Notes: generated from the sequence alone by a model not told the origin. A stretch of DNA of 64,000 nucleotides from Endomychus coccineus (GCA_958510875.1 OY294071.1:37044581-37108580), one strand, 5' to 3'. Shown: positions 49,030 through 59,752, counted from the stretch's first letter. Numbers and translations are program-made.

Positions 49030-50583
49030 CTATTTCACGCTTGGTTGATTTCTACGTGTTTGGCTCCGAGTGACACGTTTGGATGACGTCATTGCGACGC
49101 TGGAATCAGCCGGAAAGTTTCCGTGACCTGTTGCACGTGCACTGGATACCACGTTCTCTCTTGTTTTTGGTTGTATCTTCCGACTTTCTAAAGCGGGTTT
49201 CCATGTTGCTGGTAATCTTAGTCCGTCATCTCGTTTGTTAAGACTATGTGGACGTTTCTCGATCTCTATTGCCTCCCTGGTTATTCTGGTGTAGAAGTGT
49301 TCAATGTTGGCTAGAGTCTTTGTGCCGCTAAAGTTGATCATATGGCCCGTACTTCTTACATGCTCAGCTAGTGAAGACGTGGTTTCGTTTTTCGACACAG
49401 CGTTCGCATGTTCAGTCTTTCGCACATCAATGCGTCTGTTGGTCTGTCCGATGTATGTCTTTTCACAATTACCACATGGCACCTCGTACACTCCTTGGCA
49501 TTCTAGAGGAATTCTGTCTTTTGGATTCCGAAGAACATTTTTGATTTTCCTATCTGTTGTGAAGGTTGTTTTGATATCATGACGGCTCAGTATTTTGCAG
49601 ATTTTGTCAGTTGTGCCTTTTATGTAAGGTAGAAAAGCGTTTCCCACTGGTTGATCTTCATTATTGACATCCTTCTCATTATTGCGTTGAGAGTTATGAA
49701 TCTGTTTTCTTGAATAGCCATTCATCCTAAGGGCTGCTCGGATGGTTTCCATTTCTCCATCGAAGTTCTCCGCATCAGCGAGACGTTTTGACCTTGTCAT
49801 GAGGGTATTTACGACTGATTGTAGCTGGGATGGATGGTGATGCGAGTTACTATTCAAATATCGGTTCGTGTGGGTCTTCTTTCTGAATACTGTATGTCCC
49901 AAACTGCCGTCAGTTTTCTTTGTTACCAAAACATCTAGAAATGGTAATTGGTTGTTCTCTTCGGCTTCTATTGTGAATTTTATCCGATCATGGATTCCAT
50001 TCAGGTGATCGAGAAACCCTCTTAGTTGTCCTTCTCCATGTGGCCAAATAACGAAAATATCATCTACATATCTGAGCCAAAGTTTGGGTTTTAGTTGCGC
50101 TGTGTTAAGAGCTTTAATTTCAAAATCCTCCATGAAAAGATTTGCGATCACTGGTGAGATTGGTGATCCCATCGGTGCTCCTTCGATTTGCCTATATCGC
50201 TGTCCCTCGTACATAAAGTAAGTATTGGCTACACAGTGTTTGGCCAAGTCAATAATGTATCCTTCCGGTTTGTATTTATGTTGGATGATCTCTAGGGCTT
50301 CGTTTATGGGTACCTGTGTGAACAAGGATGCTACGTCGAAGCTTACTAATATGTCGTCAGGTCCTACTATTTGCATATCTAGAAGTTCGATAAAGTGTTC
50401 CGCGTTCCTCACATACGATGATGCTGTCTCAACGTGCGGTTGTAACTTCTTGGCTAGGAATCTTGCTAATGCATGTGATGGTGAGCCGATAGAGCTTACT
50501 ATTGGTCTCAGAGGTACTGCTGGCTTGTGTATTTTTGGGAGACCATACAGTTTCGGACATCTGGATGATTTGGAGAAGGACAA
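49030..50583 (-). CDS. Penelope RT and GIY-YIG endonuclease, N-truncated
   Basis: An uninterrupted 517-codon frame. RT motifs in order are CPKLYGLPKIHK (about residues 9-20), DILVSFDVASLFTQVP (77-92, motif A), APMGSPISPVIANLF (136-150, motif B), LRYVDDIFVIW (170-180, catalytic YVDD at 172-175) and LPFLDVLV. A linker follows, then GVYEVPCGNCEKTYIGQTNRR (from 364) with the CxxC and the GVY...YIG pair of the Penelope GIY-YIG nuclease. The conserved R, H and later E residues are still readable (RKTEHANAV, SLAEH). The N-terminal part before the KLYGLPKIHK box is missing, and the first codon at the junction is TTG, so this is probably not a natural start. No stop or shift occurs in what remains. 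Confidence 0.85.
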   Translation of the reverse strand: MSFSKSSRCPKLYGLPKIHKPAVPLRPIVSSIGSPSHALARFLAKKLQPHVETASSYVRNAEHFIELLDMQIVGPDDILVSFDVASLFTQVPINEALEIIQHKYKPEGYIIDLAKHCVANTYFMYEGQRYRQIEGAPMGSPISPVIANLFMEDFEIKALNTAQLKPKLWLRYVDDIFVIWPHGEGQLRGFLDHLNGIHDRIKFTIEAEENNQLPFLDVLVTKKTDGSLGHTVFRKKTHTNRYLNSNSHHHPSQLQSVVNTLMTRSKRLADAENFDGEMETIRAALRMNGYSRKQIHNSQRNNEKDVNNEDQPVGNAFLPYIKGTTDKICKILSRHDIKTTFTTDRKIKNVLRNPKDRIPLECQGVYEVPCGNCEKTYIGQTNRRIDVRKTEHANAVSKNETTSSLAEHVRSTGHMINFSGTKTLANIEHFYTRITREAIEIEKRPHSLNKRDDGLRLPATWKPALESRKIQPKTRENVVSSARATGHGNFPADSSVAMTSSKRVTRSQTRRNQPSVK

Positions 50584-51579
50584 CTAAGAGGGTTTCTCGA
50601 TCACCTGAATGGAATCCATGATCGGATAAAATTCACAATAGAAGCCGAAGAGAACAACCAATTACCATTTCTAGATGTTTTGGTAACAAAGAAAACTGAC
50701 GGCAGTTTGGGACATACAGTATTCAGAAAGAAGACCCACACGAACCGATATTTGAATAGTAACTCGCATCACCATCCATCCCAGCTACAATCAGTCGTAA
50801 ATACCCTCATGACAAGGTCAAAACGTCTCGCTGATGCGGAGAACTTCGATGGAGAAATGGAAACCATCCGAGCAGCCCTTAGGATGAATGGCTATTCAAG
50901 AAAACAGATTCATAACTCTCAACGCAATAATGAGAAGGATGTCAATAATGAAGATCAACCAGTGGGAAACGCTTTTCTACCTTACATAAAAGGCACAACT
51001 GACAAAATCTGCAAAATACTGAGCCGTCATGATATCAAAACAACCTTCACAACAGATAGGAAAATCAAAAATGTTCTTCGGAATCCAAAAGACAGAATTC
51101 CTCTAGAATGCCAAGGAGTGTACGAGGTGCCATGTGGTAATTGTGAAAAGACATACATCGGACAGACCAACAGACGCATTGATGTGCGAAAGACTGAACA
51201 TGCGAACGCTGTGTCGAAAAACGAAACCACGTCTTCACTAGCTGAGCATGTAAGAAGTACGGGCCATATGATCAACTTTAGCGGCACAAAGACTCTAGCC
51301 AACATTGAACACTTCTACACCAGAATAACCAGGGAGGCAATAGAGATCGAGAAACGTCCACATAGTCTTAACAAACGAGATGACGGACTAAGATTACCAG
51401 CAACATGGAAACCCGCTTTAGAAAGTCGGAAGATACAACCAAAAACAAGAGAGAACGTGGTATCCAGTGCACGTGCAACAGGTCACGGAAACTTTCCGGC
51501 TGATTCCAGCGTCGCAATGACGTCATCCAAACGTGTCACTCGGAGCCAAACACGTAGAAATCAACCAAGCGTGAAATAG
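50572..51579 (+). CDS. Penelope C-terminal frame with GIY-YIG nuclease
   Basis: An open frame of 335 codons from the junction to the natural stop. It covers the end of the RT (LPFLDVLV), the linker and the complete GIY-YIG region with CGNC and TYIGQTNRR. Over the shared ~300 residues I could compare, the protein is identical to copy 1. The RT active site is missing, so at best it encodes a nuclease fragment. No natural start codon is evident; an ATG-like start would have to come from the fused upstream DNA. Confidence 0.8.
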   Translation, partial: GEGQLRGFLDHLNGIHDRIKFTIEAEENNQLPFLDVLVTKKTDGSLGHTVFRKKTHTNRYLNSNSHHHPSQLQSVVNTLMTRSKRLADAENFDGEMETIRAALRMNGYSRKQIHNSQRNNEKDVNNEDQPVGNAFLPYIKGTTDKICKILSRHDIKTTFTTDRKIKNVLRNPKDRIPLECQGVYEVPCGNCEKTYIGQTNRRIDVRKTEHANAVSKNETTSSLAEHVRSTGHMINFSGTKTLANIEHFYTRITREAIEIEKRPHSLNKRDDGLRLPATWKPALESRKIQPKTRENVVSSARATGHGNFPADSSVAMTSSKRVTRSQTRRNQPSVK

Positions 51580-51677
51580 TTCGAAAGTCCAAAGGTCAAG
51601 CATAAAGGGGGGATATAAATACCTGTCCCTCCAAGTAAGCGTCAGTTCGCCTAGATTTTCCAGACTCTACGGTCGAA

Positions 51678-51719
51678 TCACCTGAAGATGGCAAATGCGA
51701 CTTTGCCGAAACGTCGTGA
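51678..51719 (+). ncRNA. Hammerhead-ribozyme-like motif, copy 2
   Basis: Order of parts: TCAC (51678-51681, stem I), CTGAAGA (51682-51688, matching the CUGANGA core), GGCAAA pairing with TTTGCC (stem II with loop TGCGAC), GAAAC (51708-51712), GTC (51713-51715, cleavage triplet) and GTGA (51716-51719), which pairs with TCAC. Stem III is reduced to the A-U and C-G pairs with no loop, so a single copy would be weak and dimers may be needed. Hammerheads with very short stem III are described in Penelope-like elements. Catalytic activity here is not shown. Confidence 0.55.
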
Positions 51720-51779
51720 AATTGGTCCTTTTGAGGACCGAAACCACACAACGCGGATCAATACCCGAGAATCCAGTTC

Positions 51780-51782
<3 letters not shown>

Positions 51783-51818
<36 letters not shown>
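51783..51818. repeat. (TA)n tract right of Penelope pair
   Basis: About 36 bases of TA between the 3' end of copy 2 and the outer inverted repeat. Confidence 0.95.
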
Positions 51819-51821
<3 letters not shown>

Positions 51822-51917
51822 AACGCACCCCCGCGCCAGTCTTCGCGTCAGTGACATCGGTTTCAAGATGTCTAAGCCCACATTTTTCTATCAAAAAATC
51901 CCGCCGTATAGAGAGGT
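51817..51917 (+). repeat. Outer inverted repeat, right arm
   Basis: Begins TATCACAACGCACCCCCGCG directly after (TA)n and is a diverged inverse copy of 48160-48263. It contains the short reading MSKPTFFYQKIPPYREV from about 51868, which I cannot assign. Confidence 0.7.
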
Positions 51918-52444
51918 ACGTTTTTCAATTGATACGAAAAGTTTTCATAGGAATATGTAATGCCTACATACTTAGTGCTTAGTGAAATAATGCATATATT
52001 AATTTTTATTAAGCAAAGCAGATGTCACGACATTAAAAAAATTAGGTAATCTTATAATTATTTAACGTCTTTATGAAAAAGAAATACACAAAGCTCGCAT
52101 CTAGACGATAAGCTTAGAAATTTATCATTTGAATTACGCCATCTCGCAAAAACCTATTACTTTGATTTATGTATGCTTGTTTGCAAGACCATTTGTACTA
52201 TTAAATGTATGTGATTCACGCAGCTTCACGCAGCCCAAACACGCTTCCACATGTTTCTACCGTAGTTTCCGGTTATCTACCTTACTTCGTTTACTTACCT
52301 TATAAACGGGTTTTTATTCCGAGTTAATTTTTCTGGAGTATATGCGCACCATTTTATAGGGTGAACATATTATTATCCACCTCTCCACAAGCATGGTTCG
52401 GTGAAATTCAATTTTTACCCACAGAGAACGAATGTATGTTCGTT
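51918..52444. other. AT-rich region without a supported gene
   Basis: Nothing recognised. Confidence 0.5.
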
Positions 52445-52515
52445 CGGTATTACCACAACACCACCCTCCCATAGGTTGATCATGTGAAGTCCATTCTGTT
52501 CTAAGTGTTCTAAGA
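52445..52515 (+). pseudogene. Tiny LINE-A fragment
   Basis: Shares the ACCACCCTCCCATAGG and GATCATGTGAAGTCCATTC blocks with the LINE-A copies; nothing else of the element remains here. Confidence 0.45.
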
Positions 52516-52869
52516 TTCCATAGAATAAGTTCCTAGGATTATTGAAAATCTTATGAATTTTCAAATCTTGCAGATTTTCAGAATTTGTGTTTTGGTCGAC
52601 TTCATTAATTCAGATTGAACTGCGTTAAAATACATTGTCGTGGAAGAGGAATTCGACTGCGATGTTACTTGCAACCTTATATGGCGATTAACCGACTTAC
52701 AGTATCTCGGAAACCTAAATTCAGTTAGTTTTCTTGATTATCACCCCTGAAAACCATGTTCCCCCGGAATCGATAACAGGAATGTTTTGAAATCACGTAC
52801 AATAACTTCCAGAGGTTATTGAAAATAGCACCCAGAGCGATTCCAAGTAGGCAAATTTTATCTCATATA
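52516..52869. other. AT-rich spacer between LINE-A pieces
   Basis: No coding or repeat feature was recognised. Confidence 0.45.
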
Positions 52870-53815
52870 GATCACTCTATGTGGTGGTTGACGGAGTATC
52901 CTCCGATGCAATGGCTATCAATGCTCGTGTTCCATAGGGACCTGTCTTGACACCTACTTTGTTTCTACTCCATATAAACAATCTGTTGGAAGTGACCACC
53001 TGTCCCGTCCACAACTTTGCATATGATACACTTCACCCTATACCATCCAATGAAGCCAGAGGAGCGGGATAGAGACAGATCGACGCAATCAATGGAGATC
53101 TGGCTCTAATTTCCAAATGGGGATCTGATAACCTAGTTGAGTTTAATATAGCCAAAACTCAAGCTTGCATCTTCTCCAAAAACGTGGATCCCACAATCCC
53201 TAATATTATGATGCCAGGTACAATTATTCTCGTGAAAGTCTTCCATATCCATGTTCGGGATCACCACCAACAGCACCCGCTTATGCGATGATCATGTGAG
53301 GTCCATTCCGGAAACCGCTTCACAAAAGCTTGGTTTTATATTCCGTGCCATGAGATACTTTACATTCCAGCAGCTCCTCATAATCTACAAAGCACAGATT
53401 TGACTTGTCTTGAAGTTAGTGTTCACATGTTTGGAGTTCGGTTCCCAAACATAAGCTGAAGCTCTTGGATTCTATCCAGAAGAGGGATATTCGTCTAGGT
53501 AATTGATGATATCACACTTGCGAATTCATTGTCTCTCTAGAACATCGTAGTAGAAAGGTGGACAATCTCTCCCTTTTCCCATAGATATTTCAAAAATATC
53601 GTATGTTGTTCCACCCCGAGAGATTCCAGATAAGCGGACTAGATGAGCTCAAGCTAGTCTTCATTGACCTGCCGAACTTCTTCCTACCAGACTTAATTTT
53701 TCTGTCGAGCGAAGAAGTTGTGAAACTCTTTGCGTAGTAAGGTCTTTCCTTATGCCTATAACCTCAAAACCAAGAAAAATTTCTGTCCCAACATTCCACT
53801 GCTGAGTCACACGAT
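52870..53815 (+). pseudogene. LINE-A remnant: RT palm to C-terminus
   Basis: The best-preserved palm of this family. Readings include VVVDGVSSDAMAINARVP, GPVLTPTLFLLHINNLL (motif B, its first part broken by a stop), FAYDTLH in place of FADDTLH so the first catalytic Asp is lost, then GDLALISKWGSDNLVEFN and AKTQACIFSKN. The thumb and C-terminal blocks follow to about 53815. The frame is interrupted by stops and shifts. The region before the RT is absent. Confidence 0.75.
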
Positions 53816-55488
53816 GTTTTTCGAACATTATATCACTAATGGGAATTGTTCGAGACATTGCATACTCTTTTATATGGGTGAGGTTCGGTGAAGATCAACT
53901 CGATATTAGTCTTACTCTGTTTTTTATGAAGATTCTACTTAACCGGAGCCGTTTGTCACGACTTCCCGATATTTAGAATTTTTATTTCCGAATTTCGGCA
54001 ATTCTTCAATTTTGAATTCAAATCAATATTAATTCCTTTGCAGTATATCAGAATAGGCACAAATTGAAGTATGTCAGAATCACAATTGGGAAGCGACATT
54101 TGTTCAATTGGATTCGGCACAATGTATTTTGGAGACCCCATAATTAAGTTCAAATCGAACTGAAGAAGGTAGTTTGGTAACTATGAAATTGTTATTAAAA
54201 CGTATGAATAAGATAATCAAAATAAAAACCTTTTGAATACGTTCAAAAGTGTATTTTGATGAACTCTGTGTTGAAAACAATCAATTTCGTGTCCTGAATA
54301 TTCAGGAATCAAATCAATTCCGCATATGATGTTATTTCGAGCATGGGTGGTAACTAAACAGTCACGGCTCGGGAATATACTAGATTATTTATGAACGCCA
54401 TTTCACGAACACCTGTATATAAACGAACAAGTTATATCCAATTCCAAAATTGGAAGTTACATGAAAATTATACTTTTCGGCGTGGGGATTATCGCGGAAG
54501 TAGGTTCATTGTAGTGAGTCACTAACTAGGTGACATAGTAGAACAACTACAGGAAACCTGGGGCGAAGCTATCCATCAACTTTTATTTTCCCTTTCTCTC
54601 TAAACGATTCTCTGCAACAGATAATTGTAATTTATGTCGAAAAAGTATCAGCTGCATTACGTGTTTGAAGCTGTAAATGTGAGTTTGGAGAAACGGTTCG
54701 TCTATAACAATATGTACAGACTGTTCCACGATGATAATGAAGAAAATATGATTTGCACCTTTGCATATTCGTAGTACAACCACAGAGTAGATATTATACC
54801 TACTCTGTGATATAACATCCACTTTTCAGAAATCTAGTCCATGTAGTTTCCCATATACAAATCGACTCAGCCCGTCATGAATGACCCAGTAAACCCAGGC
54901 CTGGATTGCGATATCAGGCGTCTCCACGACAACAAGAATTTGAGCAGTCCACTTAAGGAATTCAAAATCACAAAAAATACAGTGAAAATTTTCATGTTCA
55001 TAAACTAAATTGAACTTTTTAATTATACTTTTCCTTGTGTATACTAATATATTCCTCACTTATCTGTTAAATTTGATTTTGGAAAAGACATTTGAAAGCC
55101 TTGGTAAAGAGAATTTTTGAATTTATTTCATAAAATAAAATTATCAAATTCCGCCAAGCTCGTGGGACCGCCCCCTAAACATTTGCCGCCCTACGCCATG
55201 GCGTAGTGGCGTATTGGATAATTCGGACATGCGTATATCGTACATCCCATATTCCTGGGATTTAATTCGGTTGTTTTTGCCGAAATAGTGTCTTCGGAAT
55301 CAAATGGTGCAAATGATTCTCGAAGGAAACGTAATATTTCAGTAAGTGTGATTTCCGGGATTTGTATTTGAATAGCAATAAATTATCGCGATTCAGTAGG
55401 GGGATGCTTTCCTCCAATTTAGGAGTTATGATGTCAGATTTCTCAGCAGACCTCTTTAAAGTGGTCAAAATAGTAACTACCTATAAAC
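53816..55488. other. AT-rich region without a supported gene
   Basis: Minus-strand frames of 77-79 codons (54583-54822 and 54826-55059) lie in tandem in the same frame separated by a stop. I recognise no motif in them. A perfect 16-base palindrome, CTACGCCATGGCGTAG, lies at 55191-55206 in a small GC-rich patch. Confidence 0.45.
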
Positions 55489-55905
55489 GATTTCGAAAAA
55501 ACTAATTCAACCGTCTTCCCCTCTCGCCCTTCAACAGATAAGTACCGTTTTTAATGAGATTTCGCACACTTTACCATTAAAAAACGAGAGGGAAGTCACT
55601 GACTTGTCTATATGAGATTTTGAAAAAATTACCTTCATGCCCTTCCCTATCCCTTAACGCCAATAAGTACTGATCTTGTTGAAATTTTGCTCATTTGACT
55701 TCCAAAACAAGCGAAAAGTCACTGATGACATAGTATTTCGGAACATCTATCCAATCCCCCTTTTCTACCCTTTAAAACAGTTACCGATCTCTATGAAATT
55801 TTGCACAGTTGATCTTTAAAACAAGCCGAAAGTCACTGCCTGCATGGGTTTTCAAAAGTAATACCCTATCCTCCATTTCCATCTCTTAAAGTAGGTAAGT
55901 ACTGA
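55489..55905. repeat. Diverged ~120-base tandem repeat
   Basis: About three and a half units starting near 55489, 55616, 55734 and 55847. Each has the order TTTCGAAAA-like start, a C-rich CCCTTCCC-type stretch, a TAAGTACTGAT-like word, GAAATTTTGC-CA-TTGA, an AAAACAAGC-like word and AAAGTCACTG. Units are well diverged, so the array is old. Confidence 0.75.
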
Positions 55906-58900
55906 GAAGAAGCCGCCCGCGTTAAATGTTCTTACTAACGTAGTACTTATATAACTTGCTATTTAGAAACAAATTCTGTGGGGATTCCTATTCTGAAGCC
56001 CGGGTACCGCCAAGTATATCGACTAGTCTTATTATAAAATTCGGAATGGCGGGTTTCAAACTAATAACCAACAATCAATTAGTTATTTTATAATATGATT
56101 ATAGTCATAATAGTTTCAATGGAATGTAAATAATATCCTAATTAGTTATTTCAACCTGTTACGATCAGTGAAATATGTATTTTAAATCTGTAATAACGTA
56201 TCAAACTATAAATGTCACTACCAAGCTAGCTAAAAACATATTAATTGAATTATACACATTATTGCAAAATAAATTGATGATTCCGTTAATTTGTTACAGA
56301 TATCTGGTTGTCATCGATTGCACATAAAAGGAAATATAATATTTCATTACAATCAAATTCTACGAGAGATTAAATGATATACACAAATTAACTAATTTTG
56401 TACCAATATTTGAATATGTGCTTCAGCACATTTTTTTCAAATGATGTAGTATGATGACAAGTTCTTTTCTTATCCTAGACCTACTCTATGTTTTGAATTT
56501 GAATACTATATAATCAATACACAAATAGCTGTATGGTAATTGTAATGTCAGTGTTCAAGCGTCAAGTCGTTTTTGTGAAAAGTCTACAATTTCTGTAAAA
56601 TTCACCCTTTGAATTAATACATCGCATTAACAAGTTTCTCTGTTCTTGCATTCATACGCATGAATTGTTAAACTGTCACCGTTGGGTTGTATATTTACAT
56701 AAGATGTGAAAGCCATAAATTTTCTTTTCCCGCAATTTAATTTCAGTAAATTTTCATCCAGCTACGCTTTTATCAATTCGAGGTTTCCTGACTGTCTTAT
56801 TTAAAACCTCAAAGTAGTAATCTTCTTCGACATGAAAGCTATATTTTGAATATATACATTCAAATATGTTGCCTTTTACGCAATGAGGCAGACATTTGTG
56901 AAACAGTGAATTATTAAACGAACTGCCAGGAAATGTATCTATTTTACACCAACAGTATGGTCACAAAATGAATCCGTATTATTCTAAACAGGAGTATGAT
57001 TTCCTCACGGCTTTGTTGTTTATTTCTTAGGATTTATACATATCTATATGCATATACATTTGCATTCGCTCGAAAAGCAATTATCTGAAGTGTTTGTCCA
57101 CAATTCTTTAGTTTCAAATGAAAAATTTAATTTATGTTTTAAGGATGGTAGGAATATAGTCAAATATAATAAAATTCAAAACGTATTTTATTTACACATG
57201 GGTTAACCTTAGTCAGCTTCACTTTTTTCGCTCATTTTTTGTCCATTATACAGTCTTCTAATTTTTTGAGTGGAATACGACTTATATTAAATCCAATTCA
57301 TGAGTAATAATAATTTTACTCAAACTTAAACATTTCGCGACTGCACACGTCTAGTCATCATTTTATCACAATTGTATGTACTTTAGCCGTTTGTTTTGTA
57401 AATACCTCATAATTTATGTAAACCAATAAATCTTGTATAGTACTTCTCTTGTTATAATTATTTTGTTTTATCGCTTTCCTATAAAGTACTGATTATTCTC
57501 TCCAGAACAGCGTATTGCATTTACTGAAGCTATTTCTAAAATCGTTAAAATAAGTCTCAGAATCCTAGTATTGTTCAACAAATTTTAAATAACTTCAAAG
57601 AAATTCGTCTGTCTGTCTGTCTATCTGTCTCGACCTCCGTCACGAAATTTATCTACACGATAAATCAAAAAAAAAATGGAATATACAAGTTGATGTGAAA
57701 TCAAATTTGAATGATATTTATGGAATGTCTCAGTAAAAAAATATTAATTCTACGTAATTTTCAAAGTGAATATACCATAATAAATTCTCGTTTAGCAGAA
57801 TTATGACTTTTACATTATCTCATAAATATAACACGTGAGAAGGATTATTCAATCCAAATACATGCATTGAGTAACGGCATTCTGAAACAGTAGACATTAT
57901 TAGCTTACATTTTATTTACCAATGTGCATCGATCTGTTTTTATTGCTATTCACAATTCATTGATGCCTATCAAGTAAAAGCTCTCCAAATGTAATGATTC
58001 CTCAATGAGAAGTTCGGGATCATTGATTTATTAGACAAATGGTATTTTCGAAGCTTTTGATCCTAAATTCAGCTGTGACAGCCAAATTTCCTCTATAGCA
58101 GTTCATGCACAATGACGTGAAAGGAACCTCTGTCACCTTAATATATTTACGCAAGATTAGATTCCCTTTGGATCACCAATACTAACATGTTTATATTCCT
58201 CATAACTTCCAAATGTATCCGAATATCAGCTCATCAATAAAGTTAATCATATTCTGGATTAGTATTATTAGAATCTATTTCATAATTATTATAGGGAATT
58301 TTCAAATTAGCCTCGTTGCTGTTTTAGTTTTAATCATTGCAAAATGTTAACAAATAACATTATTTCTAAGAATGTATCTATGGATTTGGCGTTTACATAT
58401 TGCAATTTAATGTTGTTCAAATAAGTAATTTATACGAAATGCAAAGTTTAATTGGTAACAATTGTTTCGTGACACATTAGCAGTTTCGAAGCGGGTTATA
58501 AACTAAATTGTGTTTTATTTCTACGAAGCTTCAACGTTTCAGTTCATTAAACAAAAAATGACGCAATCCATTGTATATGTCGATAACGACTGTCTAATTT
58601 AGTTGTAGATAACGATTTCTCGTAGTGAAGTAGAACCATCAAAATAGATGCAAACGAAAAACCCTTGAAAACGATCTGAGGCGATGTAAAAGTTACAAAG
58701 GCAAAAGCGTCTATTTCTACTCCCTCAAGTAAGCATCATTCCAAAGAATCTTGGCCTTCACAAAAACAAACCATTTACAAAACAACATAGTCGAAACGCC
58801 GATTGTGTTTAAAAACATAAGATCTAAAAATACCTGCACATTTATATTCTATACACGAAGTTCTTGAAATCTTCTCTAGCAAGCTCACGTTATTTGGCAA

Positions 58901-59284
58901 GCTAAAAACACATCTTAATTTACATATTTTGTGTGTCGACAGAATTCTTAGTAGAATAATGGGTTAATACTACATTTCACACTTTGATATCAATTACCTC
59001 CGATAATAATTACTTTACGTAGATCCTTCTTTATGAACTAGTTTCCACCTTGAGCACTCAACAATATTGAGACAAAATAGGTCAACTGTGTATTGCTTAG
59101 CAATTCAGCTCTTATACATTAGATTTCAATATCAAAGAATGAAATAGGTTCAGATTTTAGCAATATTAATAGAGAATAATATCAGTAATGCTGCTTATTT
59201 TCAAAAACATACAGATTCATCTTCTTTAGATGATTAAGACGTCTTTCGTTCGTTCATCATGCTTTTATAATGAATGAATTCAAT
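55906..59284. other. AT-rich region without a supported gene
   Basis: No frame with a known motif was seen. A short (GTCT)n microsatellite lies at 57607-57630. Confidence 0.5.
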
Positions 59285-59570
59285 CAATCAATTAATACGG
59301 GGTCGAACAAGTCCAGAGCACTTAGAACGGTTGATTGAATCCATTGTGCGCCTCTTGATACAAGTCCAGCAGGCCTAAGGCAGCGACGTAGGCTAGAATT
59401 CTGCATGGACTGATATCTCTTATGGCCTCAAGTGGCATGTATGCTCTGTCGTAGCCTAAGATAAGTGCTGAACATTCCACTAGGATATGAGAGGCAGCTT
59501 CATCCGCCTTTCCGCATCTACTACAACCTGGGTCAACAATTCCTACTTTAAGTATAGATGTTTATTCAGA
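59285..59570 (-). pseudogene. LINE C-terminal knuckle remnant
   Basis: The minus strand reads VGIVDPGCSRCGKADEAASHILVEC..., followed by LEAIRDISPCRILAYVAALGLLD and a stop. A C-x2-C-x8-9-H-x4-C knuckle followed by an ISP-RIL-FV-A-GL segment is the usual C-terminus of I/R1/LOA-type non-LTR elements that also carry RNase H. Only about 90 codons remain. It is separate from LINE-A and faces a different LINE tail at 59690-59752. Confidence 0.6.
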
Positions 59571-59608
59571 TGACATTGTCCTATGAGAAATCCTGTCACC
59601 AGTAATAA

Positions 59609-59670
59609 GCGAGAGAGAGAGAGAGAGCAAGAGAGAGGGAGAGAGAGAGAGAGTGACAGAGAGAGAGAAA
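59609..59670. repeat. (GA)n microsatellite
   Basis: An interrupted GA tract of about 60 bases. Confidence 0.95.
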
Positions 59671-59689
59671 GCTGTGACCCTTGCAGTGG

Positions 59690-59752
59690 GCTAAGTGCAT
59701 CTAGGGGTTCAATTTCTGCCCCTTAATGATGATGATGATGATGATGATGACT
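59690..59752 (+). mobile_element. LINE 3' end with (ATG)n tail
   Basis: GGGCTAAGTGCATCTAGGGG, a TTTCTGCCCCTTA stretch and then (ATG)n. This is the kind of 3' end, with a GAT/ATG trinucleotide tail, found on I/R1/LOA-type elements. Its orientation is opposite to the coding remnant at 59285-59570. Confidence 0.45.

Larger units (their letters stand above)
48796..50583 (-). mobile_element. Penelope-like element, copy 1 (minus)
   Basis: A 5'-truncated Penelope-like retroelement whose 3' end lies against (TA)n. It contains the RT from the CPKLYGLPKIHK motif on, the GIY-YIG nuclease, about 200 bases of 3' UTR and a hammerhead-like motif. The 5' edge is fused head to head to copy 2 near 50571-50583. 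From 48827 to 50038 it is the exact inverse of copy 2 as far as I compared. The 3' end extends about 30 bases further (48796-48826) than copy 2 before meeting TA. Confidence 0.9.
50571..51782 (+). mobile_element. Penelope-like element, copy 2 (plus)
   Basis: A second copy of the same Penelope-like element in opposite orientation, truncated further at the 5' side so that it begins at GEGQLRGF, just after the RT catalytic box. It runs to the 3' UTR and ends at GTTCTAC before (TA)n. The 1212 bases match the inverse of 48827-50038. The junction with copy 1 shares TGGAGAAGG, consistent with joining at short homology. Confidence 0.9.

Noticed and set aside
49304..49582. 92-codon plus-strand frame, repeated at 51027-51305 on minus
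   Set aside because: It is the antisense shadow of the Penelope frame; the exact repeat only reflects the palindrome.
48827..51782. Palindrome as a pure sequencing hairpin artefact
   Set aside because: Not fully excluded, but the arms are flanked by diverged outer repeats, the 3' ends differ by about 30 bases and the left side has about 460 extra bases. A simple fold-back read would not produce this.
54583..55059. Possible gene from two adjoining minus-strand frames
   Set aside because: They are separated by a stop, have no recognisable domain and no visible splice logic.
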